DNA from: Caballeronia sp031450805
Lineage (GTDB): Bacteria; Pseudomonadota; Gammaproteobacteria; Burkholderiales; Burkholderiaceae
DNA length: 64,000 nucleotides
NCBI RefSeq assembly: GCF_031450805.1
Contig: NZ_JARTVY010000005.1
Span: 1-64,000 of the forward strand
Direction: 5' to 3'
The position numbers were made by a program, and so were the translations under genes. Position 1 is the first letter of the stretch. Each line of letters begins with the position of its first letter. The notes under the pieces are model-generated. The model was not told the DNA's origin and made no database searches. It saw only the letters and a list, made by a program, of their open reading frames with translations. Below are positions 44,194 through 52,299 of the stretch, piece by piece.

Positions 44194-46497
44194 CTATTTG
44201 GTCACCTGCCATTGCAGGACCGGATGGGAGACGCCCTCGATGAACGTCCACGTGCCGCCCGGCGCGAAGTTCCAGGTGGGCGCGAAGCTCGACGCCATGC
44301 CCATCTGCGCGGTCGTCAGCCCGTTCGCGGCGGGGATGGCCGTGCCGGTGGCCGCGCCGACGCTTTGTCCCGACACTTCGCGATCCCAGTACACGTCCTT
44401 GGCGATGTTGCCCACGTTCGTCGACGTGATGCCGCCGACGTATCCGGGCGGCAGCGCCGGCGCGGACACCGCTGCGAACGATTCCTCGATCCTGCCCGCG
44501 TTGTAGTCCGTCAGCCCGCCGTCGGTGACGCCGCCGGCGCTCGCGGTCGAATACGATTGCCTGATGATGCCGGTCGTCCCGTTGCCCGCCGCGATGCCGC
44601 CCACGTGCGCGTGCGTGCCGCCGCCGTAGTCGCCGCTCGACGACGATTGCACGATGAGCCCCGAGTTCGACAGCGCGATGCCGCCCATCGAGCCTTGCGC
44701 ATACATCGACACATTGCTGGTGGCGCGCGATATGGTCCCCGAGTTCTCGCCGACGACACCGCCGATTGCGCCCGCGCCGATCTCGTCGGTGCTCATCTCG
44801 CCGGTGACGTGCACGTTCGCGACCAGGCCGGCGTTGCTGCCCGCGAGCAATCCGGCGAGCGTGGCCCACGGCGACGCGTAGGCGTTCGTCAGATTGACGT
44901 TGCGCACGACGCCCGACCTGCCGATCGCGGAGAACATGCCGAGCGGCGGCGAGCCGGAGTCCGGCGTGGTGCTGAACGAGATGCCGTCGATCGTATGGCC
45001 GAAGCCGTCGAACTGGCCGGTGAAGCCGGTCGTGTTGTTGATTGCGATCGGCGTGAATGAGCCCGTCGCGGACAGGTCCTTGCCGAGCGCGTAGTTGCCG
45101 TTCAGGTTCTGCGAGATGTTCTCGAGTTCGGCGATCGAATTGACGAGTTGATACGCCGTCACCTGCGTCTTGAGTCCGCTGAAGGGCGCGGCGCTCCACG
45201 ACGCGGTGCTGCGCAGCGTGCCGGGCGTGAACGCGCCGTTCGAATCGTAGAACGCGGCGACGACGCCCGTGCTCTGCGACCAGTCGATGGTGCCTGCGTT
45301 CGTCACGCTGCCGTTGTTGTCGATGCTTTTCGCATCGGCGCGCAGGTACAGGTTGCCTGCGCCGGTGTTGGAAATCGTGGTGAGCGGTCCGAGGAGGATG
45401 GAATGCCCGGCGGCGAGCACGAGCGATGCATTGCCGGTCCATCGCAGTGTCGACAGCACGTTGATGTCGTTGTCCGCGTTCACGCGCACCGAGGTGCCGT
45501 TCGACAGGCTCTGCGACAGCGCCGCCGCGTTGTGCGGCCCGGCGTTCAGCTCGCTCACGCCGATGTTCCACTTCGCCGCGCTTACCGTGGTGTTCTCGAG
45601 TTCCGTGGTCGTGCCGATGGTATCGACTGTGCCGCCGGTGCCGTCGCTGTTCTTTGCGCTGATCCTTTGGTGCTGCTGCACGTCGCCTTGACGCGCGACG
45701 AGCCATACGTGGCCATCGCGGCTGGCGGTGCCGGTCGCGCGCAGTCCCGCGTGGCGGCCTGCGAGCGCGTAGACGTTTCCGTCGGCGGCTTCGAGGTGAA
45801 TTTGTGCGGCGCGGATGAAGCCCTTGTTCGCGACATCGCCGTGCGTGCCTGGCTGCACGAAGACCTGCGTGCCGCTCGATGAATCCTTCAGCAAGACTTC
45901 GTTGCCGGTGACGAGTTCGGCGGTCCCGTTGGGCGCAGCGATGTGTCCGGCGTTTTCTGTGTGGGCGAGCGAGATGAGCAATACGTCGCCGCCCGTCGAA
46001 CTGATTTTGCCGAGGTTGACGATGGAGGCGTTGCTCGTGCCGGAGAAGGTGAGCGGTCCGCCGGCCATGAATGCGTCGTTGGGCGTATCCAGGGTGGCGG
46101 CGACGAAGCGGCCGCCGGTCGTCACGATGCCGCCTCGTCCGATGACGACGCCTTGCGGATTGATGAGATAAAAGCTGCCGGTGGCGTTGAGCGCGCCGTC
46201 GATGGCCGATGCGGCCGGTCCGGTCACGCGCGAGAGCGTGGCGCCCGAGCCGTTGTTGACGTTGACGCTGTTGCCTGCGCCGATGGAGAAGCTGTTCCAG
46301 TCGATGACGCCGCGCGCGGTGCCCTGGGTGATGTTCACCTGGTTCGCGGTGGATGTGATGCTGCCGGAACCCGCGACGAAGTTGCCGTTTTGCGGCAGCG
46401 GACCGGCTGCGAAGGCGACTGGCAGAGAGACGCCCATCAGGAAAACGATCGCGGCTGGTCTGGCCAGCCAACCATGAACAGACGACTCATTGCGCAT
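44194..46497 (-). CDS. TpsA exoprotein with haemagglutination-activity and GLUG repeats
   Basis: A 767-residue secreted beta-helical protein. GGGAGG stands 5 bases before ATG 46497; the open frame extends upstream without coding character. Signal peptide about 1-33, then the TPS domain (VNITQGTARGVIDWNSFSIG, SFYLINPQGVVIGRGG), which TpsB recognises. Residues about 560-740 hold roughly six GLUG-type repeats (for example GLLAGSNAGLVANVHVTG, GGVVGENSGTISRATSN), found in adhesins. It is short for a filamentous haemagglutinin and has no obvious toxin tip, so adhesion or biofilm function is the better guess. Being convergent with its TpsB is unusual. Confidence 0.88.
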   Translation of the reverse strand: MRNESSVHGWLARPAAIVFLMGVSLPVAFAAGPLPQNGNFVAGSGSITSTANQVNITQGTARGVIDWNSFSIGAGNSVNVNNGSGATLSRVTGPAASAIDGALNATGSFYLINPQGVVIGRGGIVTTGGRFVAATLDTPNDAFMAGGPLTFSGTSNASIVNLGKISSTGGDVLLISLAHTENAGHIAAPNGTAELVTGNEVLLKDSSSGTQVFVQPGTHGDVANKGFIRAAQIHLEAADGNVYALAGRHAGLRATGTASRDGHVWLVARQGDVQQHQRISAKNSDGTGGTVDTIGTTTELENTTVSAAKWNIGVSELNAGPHNAAALSQSLSNGTSVRVNADNDINVLSTLRWTGNASLVLAAGHSILLGPLTTISNTGAGNLYLRADAKSIDNNGSVTNAGTIDWSQSTGVVAAFYDSNGAFTPGTLRSTASWSAAPFSGLKTQVTAYQLVNSIAELENISQNLNGNYALGKDLSATGSFTPIAINNTTGFTGQFDGFGHTIDGISFSTTPDSGSPPLGMFSAIGRSGVVRNVNLTNAYASPWATLAGLLAGSNAGLVANVHVTGEMSTDEIGAGAIGGVVGENSGTISRATSNVSMYAQGSMGGIALSNSGLIVQSSSSGDYGGGTHAHVGGIAAGNGTTGIIRQSYSTASAGGVTDGGLTDYNAGRIEESFAAVSAPALPPGYVGGITSTNVGNIAKDVYWDREVSGQSVGAATGTAIPAANGLTTAQMGMASSFAPTWNFAPGGTWTFIEGVSHPVLQWQVTK

Positions 46498-46687
46498 GAC
46501 GCCTCCCGTTGCGTGGCACACCGAATCGGTGAGTATCGAGAATATAACCTGAATGGATAAATGCAATGGGAGTGCGTTGGCGATGGTGAGCGGTGTCGTA
46601 AGCAAGATGATCCCGTGTGCGCTTCGACGGCAGTGCACACGGGGCTTTATTGCATTGCAACAGACACGCGCAGCGCGATGCTTGCCA

Positions 46688-48649
46688 TCACCCCAACCGA
46701 ATCGAAGTGACATCCGCCGTCAAATACCCCACCGCCGCCCCATACCGATCCTTGTAGTTCGCCCGCACGAGCGGATCGAGCGTCGCCTGCACCTTCGCAT
46801 GCACGCTTCCCCAGTCACCCGCGTGCTGGAAGTTGCTCATGATGTACGTCCAGCCATTGATCTCATCGACAGCATGCAGCCCCGTCGATTCCGCGCCCGC
46901 CGGAGCCGACAGGATGCGCGACAGCATCTTCGTATCGACGTTATAAGCCCACAGGAAGTTATTGACGTGCATGCTGCTGTCCTCGCCGATGAACAGCGTG
47001 CGCAGCTTCTCCGAAAACTTGATGTTGTCCGGATTCGCAATCCTCTCCGGATTCGCCGTATTGCCGATCGCATCGGCGGCCATGTCCTCGCCGACGAGCG
47101 CAGCCGGCGCGCTCATGTCCACCGGCACCCATTCGCTATCGATCGCCGCGCCCGTCACATCGCGCTGGCCGCTTTTCATGTTGAGCGCATAGACGGCGCC
47201 CGAATTGATGGCGCGGTCGACTGCGATATCCACGTTATGCGCGTTGCCCTTGACCATCGACGATACGATCTGCGACATCGCCGTATAAAGCACCTTGTCC
47301 TTCGCATTGACGGTCGTGCCTTCGAGCTTCGTGAACCCGAGGCTCGCGCCGCGCAGCGCCGCATAGCGATGCGTTTCCAGAAACGCCGCCGCTTTCTCCA
47401 TGCCCGGCTTGATGCGAATCCAGTTGTACTTGCCGCTGAAGTGAATGCGCGTATAACTTGCATCGCTCGGCGGATTCCTTTCGTCGGTAACAATGTCCAT
47501 GATGTCGGCGATCGTCAGCGTGTTCGCGAGCGCCTCGATTTCATCGCTCGTGGCGTGGCCGAGATTGAGCCACGTGAGCGTCGCCGAACCCGCACCCGCC
47601 GACGATGTCTGCGTCCACTTCGCGACATACAACGTGCCGGCCGAAAGGTCCGCTTCCTTGTCCGCGACGAACATGAAAAGGCCGCCGTTCGTGGCGTCGT
47701 CGCCCATCAGCACGGTGCGCCTGTCGGGCATCACCTGGATCAGCTCGTGCGAGATGCGTCCAAGACAGTAGTGCTTCTTGATCGTGCCGGTGCCGTCCGG
47801 ATGAACCGTCACTTCGGGAAGATGCCCATAGTGATACGCGCGGGCCTTCGTCGCATCGCCGTAAAGGTTCTGGCTATAGGCCCTGAACTGCGTGTTGGTG
47901 GCGAGGGTCGCGGCATCGGGCTCGTACTCTTCGCTCGACAAGTGCGTATTCCACGGTGACAAGCTCGCGCCGCACGTGATCCACAAGCCGTTGGCCTTCG
48001 ATGTATCGACATTCGCATAGCTCACGAGCGAGAGCTTGCCCGTCGATGGATCCTGATCGAGCGTCAGCACGGCAATGGGCGACGGCAGCTTGCCGTACAT
48101 GTCCTCGCTCGCACGGTCGCGCGTCGTGTATTCGAACTGCACGACCGCGAACACCGCATTGCCTTTCACGCCCTTGACCGTCGCGTTGTCCAGCCTGATG
48201 AGCGACGTTCCGTCCGGGCAATCCGAGAAGAACTGCCGCTCGCTGCCCGCAACAGAACGATCGATGATCGGCTGATTGCCGATGTCGAAGTACCCGCCCG
48301 CGACGATGGTCCCGCCCGCCGTGTTCGGCACCACGTCGCCGGTGACGAAGAACGGCTGATACGCGAGCTTGTAGCTGCGCGTGCTGCCATCGGCGAAGCT
48401 CGCCGTCATCGTCGATGCAACCGTGGTCGTCGCCATCGCATCCGGATTGGCAAGCGAAGGCGCGGCCATGCTGCCGAACGATGCCGTCGTGAATGCGGCG
48501 GCGGCTGCGGGCGTCGGCGCAAGCGCGGTGGCGTCGCTGCCGCCACACGCGGCGAGCAGCGACGTGGACGCGAGTCCGAGCGGCAGCATCGGTGCGCCAG
48601 CGAGAATCTTCAGGGCTTTGCGGCGGGAAAGATCGTGGGACTGCGCCAT
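46688..48649 (-). CDS. phoX: PhoX family alkaline phosphatase (Tat-exported)
   Basis: A 653-residue DUF839/PhoX phosphatase that releases phosphate from organic esters outside the cytoplasm with Ca and Fe cofactors. The N-terminus carries a Tat motif (SRRKALK, residues about 8-14) and then LLAAC, a possible lipid site. Further landmarks: WITCGASLSPWNTHLSSEEY, YHYGHLPEVTVHPDG, GDDATNGGLFMFVA and a C-terminal metal-site region with GEDSSMHVNN. ATG 48649 is preferred over 48715 because it places the twin Arg correctly. A candidate Pho box lies upstream. Confidence 0.88.
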   Translation of the reverse strand: MAQSHDLSRRKALKILAGAPMLPLGLASTSLLAACGGSDATALAPTPAAAAAFTTASFGSMAAPSLANPDAMATTTVASTMTASFADGSTRSYKLAYQPFFVTGDVVPNTAGGTIVAGGYFDIGNQPIIDRSVAGSERQFFSDCPDGTSLIRLDNATVKGVKGNAVFAVVQFEYTTRDRASEDMYGKLPSPIAVLTLDQDPSTGKLSLVSYANVDTSKANGLWITCGASLSPWNTHLSSEEYEPDAATLATNTQFRAYSQNLYGDATKARAYHYGHLPEVTVHPDGTGTIKKHYCLGRISHELIQVMPDRRTVLMGDDATNGGLFMFVADKEADLSAGTLYVAKWTQTSSAGAGSATLTWLNLGHATSDEIEALANTLTIADIMDIVTDERNPPSDASYTRIHFSGKYNWIRIKPGMEKAAAFLETHRYAALRGASLGFTKLEGTTVNAKDKVLYTAMSQIVSSMVKGNAHNVDIAVDRAINSGAVYALNMKSGQRDVTGAAIDSEWVPVDMSAPAALVGEDMAADAIGNTANPERIANPDNIKFSEKLRTLFIGEDSSMHVNNFLWAYNVDTKMLSRILSAPAGAESTGLHAVDEINGWTYIMSNFQHAGDWGSVHAKVQATLDPLVRANYKDRYGAAVGYLTADVTSIRLG

Positions 48650-48747
48650 GTGCGGTTTCAATTCCTTGATGTGGGTTGTCCCCGGCGAATCGAGTTCGTG
48701 TCCGCGAGCCTCCACGGCCCGCGGTTGCCGGATGACGCAACACTTTA

Positions 48748-48775
48748 GGAAATGAATGTGAAATGCGTTTGACAG
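48748..48775 (-). promoter_or_regulatory. Candidate Pho box upstream of phoX
   Basis: On the minus strand, CTGTCA (48775-48770), ATTTCA (48764-48759) and ATTTCC (48753-48748) recur at an exact 11-base period, the spacing of PhoB-binding half sites (consensus CTGTCAT). The array ends 98 bases before the phoX start. No convincing -10 hexamer was found next to it. Confidence 0.5.
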
Positions 48776-48805
48776 CGCGTTGTAAATCTCTCCCGTGGCT
48801 CGACC

Positions 48806-49585
48806 TCAGTTCATCCCGGGCCCCGACTCGACGGCAAGCAGGTTCAGCACGATGAAGATGGCCGGCTGATTGTCGACGCTGATCGCGATGCCGAGCGTCG
48901 CGCTGATCCATCGACCGATCTTCGTGCCGGCGAAGTCGTCGCTTTGCGCGGACTTCTTGACCGTCACGCCGAGCTTCACCGCGCGATAGTGATACGACGG
49001 AATGTGATGACGCGCGGCGACGCCCGACAGCCCGCCTTTGCCGCCTGACGACCACCCGAGCGTGCCGGCCAGCACGAGCCGCTCGTACTTGTCGAGGCCC
49101 TCGATGAAATCGCGCGCAAGCAGCCGCACGCGCGCTTCGCTCAAGCCGTATTGCACGAGCACCGATTCAACCGGGTCGGCGACCGCATGCGCGTGCTCGT
49201 CCACTTGTTGCTCAATGCCGTCGAGTTCGATCGACACATCGCGCTGATAGCTCGCGCTGCGCAGGCAATCGATGAGAAACCGCCTGAAATACGCGCATAC
49301 GGCATAGCGGGTCGAGGGCGCGCTCTGTTCCCCCGAATGCGATTCCGTATGCCCCGGCTCCAGCCTCAGCACTTTCGAATAGATGAACTGCGCGATCAGC
49401 TCTTCCTTGTCTTCCCTGAGCGACTGCAATTCGGGCGGATGGTAGCTGCGCAACGCGCTTCTCACGAGCGTATAGATGGAAACCATTTCGTCGTGCGACA
49501 GATGCGTCCTGCGCCGCCAGAGCGCGGCCAGCGTCGACACCGTACCGGCGTCGGCTGCGGCGTTCATCGTCAAGGTATCCATCAT
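48806..49585 (-). CDS. Divergent sigma-70-like or helix-turn-helix protein of unknown role
   Basis: A 259-residue soluble protein with GGGGGG just before ATG 49585. The middle part resembles sigma region 2 (EELIAQFIYSKVLRLE, then YAVCAYFRRFLIDCLRSAS). Residues about 148-212 resemble region 4: FIEGLDKYERLVLAG followed by LSGVAARHHIPSYHYRAVKLG, a helix-turn-helix-like stretch. No other domain is seen; the C-terminus ends with a hydrophobic patch (DNQPAIFIVLNLLAVE). It is divergent from the sensor kinase gene across 170 bases. I call it sigma-like by pattern only. Confidence 0.55.
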   Translation of the reverse strand: MMDTLTMNAAADAGTVSTLAALWRRRTHLSHDEMVSIYTLVRSALRSYHPPELQSLREDKEELIAQFIYSKVLRLEPGHTESHSGEQSAPSTRYAVCAYFRRFLIDCLRSASYQRDVSIELDGIEQQVDEHAHAVADPVESVLVQYGLSEARVRLLARDFIEGLDKYERLVLAGTLGWSSGGKGGLSGVAARHHIPSYHYRAVKLGVTVKKSAQSDDFAGTKIGRWISATLGIAISVDNQPAIFIVLNLLAVESGPGMN

Positions 49586-49755
49586 GACCCCCCATATCGG
49601 TGGCTACGCGAGGAGTATGGTTCTTTCGTACCGATCGTCCAATATGGATTAAGTGATAGCCGTCGCCTAAACTCTCGGGTAAACCAGTCGAGCACGGACC
49701 TCCGCCGCTTACTGCCGTTACCCCGGGCGTTGCATGGCGACAAGGGGATGACAGA

Positions 49756-51531
49756 ATGCATGGCGATCGTGAGCAGAAAGAGATCGATAGCGATCTCGCC
49801 AACACGCTGTACGCCGCGGACCCCGTCGCCATCGTCGCGCACGCATGCGCGCTCGTCCTTCTCAGCGCCGTCTATCTCACGCGCCCGGCCGACAGGCGCA
49901 TGATCCTCGTCTCCCTGTTTGTCTATGGCATCGCGGTCGTCACCGCGTCAGGGCTAAGGGCGTGGCGCCGTCATCGCCCATTTGCGTTCGACGTGCGCGG
50001 CTGGATCGGCCTTCATGCGTTATCGAACGTGTTACTTCACGGTGCGCCGGGCCTGCCGATATGGTTCGCATTCCAGATGGAATCCGCCGATGCCGTCGCC
50101 ATTCATACCGTGCTGCTCGTCGCGCTGGCGGCGCTCGCCTATGCGTCGAACGGCCTGTGCGCGATGAACCTCGGCGCGGCAGTCGTGGCGTTGATGACGC
50201 CCGTCATCGCCGTGCACCTGATGCAGGCGACGCCCCGCGATATCGCGGTCAGCGCGCTGCTCGCGGCGTTCAGCGTCGCGCTGTGTGCCGCGGCGGGGCA
50301 GTATCGGCGGCGTCATCGGCGCATCGTGGCGGCGCTCGCGGATCAGCAGAAGCTCGCCGAAACCATCACGCGCCAGAAGTGCCTGATCGAAGATGCAAGC
50401 CGCGCCAAGACGCGCTTCTTCGCAGCCGCGAGCCACGACCTGCGGCAGCCGCTGCATGCGATCGGATTGCTCGCCCAGGCGCTCTGCGAGCGCGGCGCAA
50501 GGCCCGAAGAGCGCGAGGAAACGGCGCAGAACATCATCGCGAACGTCGAGGCGCTCAATCACTTGTTCAATCAGGTGCTCGATCTCGCGCGCATCGAAAG
50601 CGGCGTGACGCAGGTCATTCCGCAGCACTTCTCCTTGTCCGAACTGCTCGCGCGCATCGACAAGCAGTTTCGTCCGGCCGCCGCCGCCAAAGGGCTCGCG
50701 TTCCGCATCGCGCCGAGCGCGTGTGTCGCGAATACCGATCCCGTGCTGCTCGAACGCATCCTTATCAACCTGGTGTCGAACGCGGTGCGGTACACCGAGC
50801 GCGGCGCGATCTGGATCGGCGTGCGGCACGGCAGCGATCCCGCGCGCTGTCATATCGAAGTGCGCGACTCGGGCATCGGCATCGCGCCGCACGAGCACGA
50901 GCTCGTTTTCGAGGAGTTCTATCAGGTCCCGCTGCCGCAGCACGCGATGCGGCAGGGTCACGGACTCGGCCTCTCGACGGTGCGCCGCCTCCTGCACCTG
51001 CTCGGCGGCGAACTCACGCTGCGCTCGGACCTCGGGCGCGGCACCACCGTGCGGGTGCCGGTCAGACTGGGCGAAGCGGGCCTCATCACCGCGAGCCTCA
51101 CCGCGCCGCCTTCAGTCGGCGCGCTGATCGAAGGCCGCCATATCCTGTGCGTCGATGACGACCCCGCGAACCTCGACGCGCTCAGCACGCTCCTCGCACG
51201 CTGGGGCTGCACGGTGCGCGGCTGTCGCGACGAATTGTCGGCGGTGCGCGCGATCGCCGAGGGCTTCGTGCCCGACGCGTTCTTGTGCGACTACCAGATC
51301 GGCCGTCATCAGACGGGCATCGATGCGATCGGCGCGGTGCGCGAAACGCTGCGGCGGCGCGGCCACAACCAGCTTGCCTGCGTGATGATCACCGGCGATA
51401 TGGCGTCGCCCGAACTGTCGGCGCTCGCGGCCGACGGCGTCCCGGTCCTGCGCAAGCCCGTGACGCCGACGCGCCTGCGCCGCACGCTCGATCTGTTGCT
51501 GCAGGAGAGCGGGCAGGACGAAGCCGCGTGA
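49756..51531 (+). CDS. Hybrid sensor histidine kinase with receiver domain
   Basis: A 591-residue membrane sensor kinase. About six helices occupy residues 20-180. A DHp domain follows with His227 in the H-box SHDLRQPLHAIG, then an HATPase domain (N-box LINLVSNAVRYTERG, VRDSGIGIAPHE, GHGLGLSTVRRL) and a C-terminal receiver (about 465-585) with phospho-acceptor Asp512 in LCDYQIG and the conserved Lys in VLRKPVTP. There is no separate periplasmic sensor domain, so the signal may be sensed in the membrane. GGGG precedes ATG 49756. It converges on a NarL-type regulator gene, a probable partner. Confidence 0.9.
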   Translation: MHGDREQKEIDSDLANTLYAADPVAIVAHACALVLLSAVYLTRPADRRMILVSLFVYGIAVVTASGLRAWRRHRPFAFDVRGWIGLHALSNVLLHGAPGLPIWFAFQMESADAVAIHTVLLVALAALAYASNGLCAMNLGAAVVALMTPVIAVHLMQATPRDIAVSALLAAFSVALCAAAGQYRRRHRRIVAALADQQKLAETITRQKCLIEDASRAKTRFFAAASHDLRQPLHAIGLLAQALCERGARPEEREETAQNIIANVEALNHLFNQVLDLARIESGVTQVIPQHFSLSELLARIDKQFRPAAAAKGLAFRIAPSACVANTDPVLLERILINLVSNAVRYTERGAIWIGVRHGSDPARCHIEVRDSGIGIAPHEHELVFEEFYQVPLPQHAMRQGHGLGLSTVRRLLHLLGGELTLRSDLGRGTTVRVPVRLGEAGLITASLTAPPSVGALIEGRHILCVDDDPANLDALSTLLARWGCTVRGCRDELSAVRAIAEGFVPDAFLCDYQIGRHQTGIDAIGAVRETLRRRGHNQLACVMITGDMASPELSALAADGVPVLRKPVTPTRLRRTLDLLLQESGQDEAA

Positions 51532-51548
51532 TAGCCGATACGGCGCGC

Positions 51549-52253
51549 TCAGAGCTCGCGCCCGGCCTGCAGCCAGCCGTTGATGACCGCGATCGCCGAC
51601 GAGCGGTTGTGCACCCCGAGCGCCCGGAAGATCACGGACAAGTGGACCTTCACCGTGCCTTCGGCCACTTGCAGTTCGCGGGCGATCATCTTGTTCGTGC
51701 AGCCGTGATGCACGAGCCGCATGATTTCGCGCTGGCGGGGCGACAGGTTTTCCATCAGATGCAGATGATGCGGCGCGAGCGTGGCGGCAGGGCCGTTGCT
51801 GGATGTGTTCGGCGACGGTGAAGCGGTGCGGGGTGGCGCGACACGCGATCCGCCGATGAGACTCAGCGCTTCGATCGGCACGTACGCGCCGCCGGAGAGC
51901 ACGAGTTCGATCGCCTTGAGCATCACGTTGGCCGGCTCGCGCTTGGGCACGAAGCCGAGCGCGCCCGCCGCGAGCACGGCGCGCATTTCATCGACGGATT
52001 CCTCCGCCGACAGCACGACGAGCGGCAGCGCGGGATTCGCCTTCAGCAGCGCCGTCAGCGACGACGCGCCGGCCATCCCGGACATATGCAGATCGACGAT
52101 TGCAAGGTCGTGGTTCGCTTCGGGCCGCGCGGCGGCGGCGAGCGTATCCCAGCTATCGGCTTCGTCGAATTGCGCGTCCGGATCGATTCCGCGTAACAGC
52201 GACTTGACGGCCTGACGGATCAGCTCGTGGTCGTCGGCGACGAGGAACCTCAT
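51549..52253 (-). CDS. NarL/LuxR-type response regulator
   Basis: A 234-residue response regulator. The receiver (1-120) starts MRFLVADDHELIRQAV, with phospho-acceptor Asp54 in AIVDLHMSG, Thr/Ser in VVLSAEES and Lys in FVPKREP. A Pro/Ser-rich linker leads to a LuxR helix-turn-helix (about 168-225; LSPRQREIMRLVHHGCTNKM, VAEGTVKVHLSVIF). It is 17 bases tail-to-tail from the hybrid kinase gene, so it is probably its output regulator. Targets unknown. Confidence 0.9.
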   Translation of the reverse strand: MRFLVADDHELIRQAVKSLLRGIDPDAQFDEADSWDTLAAAARPEANHDLAIVDLHMSGMAGASSLTALLKANPALPLVVLSAEESVDEMRAVLAAGALGFVPKREPANVMLKAIELVLSGGAYVPIEALSLIGGSRVAPPRTASPSPNTSSNGPAATLAPHHLHLMENLSPRQREIMRLVHHGCTNKMIARELQVAEGTVKVHLSVIFRALGVHNRSSAIAVINGWLQAGREL

Positions 52254-52299
52254 GGCTTCTCCCGGCTGGAGGTGTTTGCGCTGGGCAATACCGCATCAT

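Noticed and set aside
49586..49755. CCATAT/ATATGG inverted words between the sigma-like and kinase genes
   Set aside because: The arms are only six bases with poor flanking symmetry; not enough to propose an operator.
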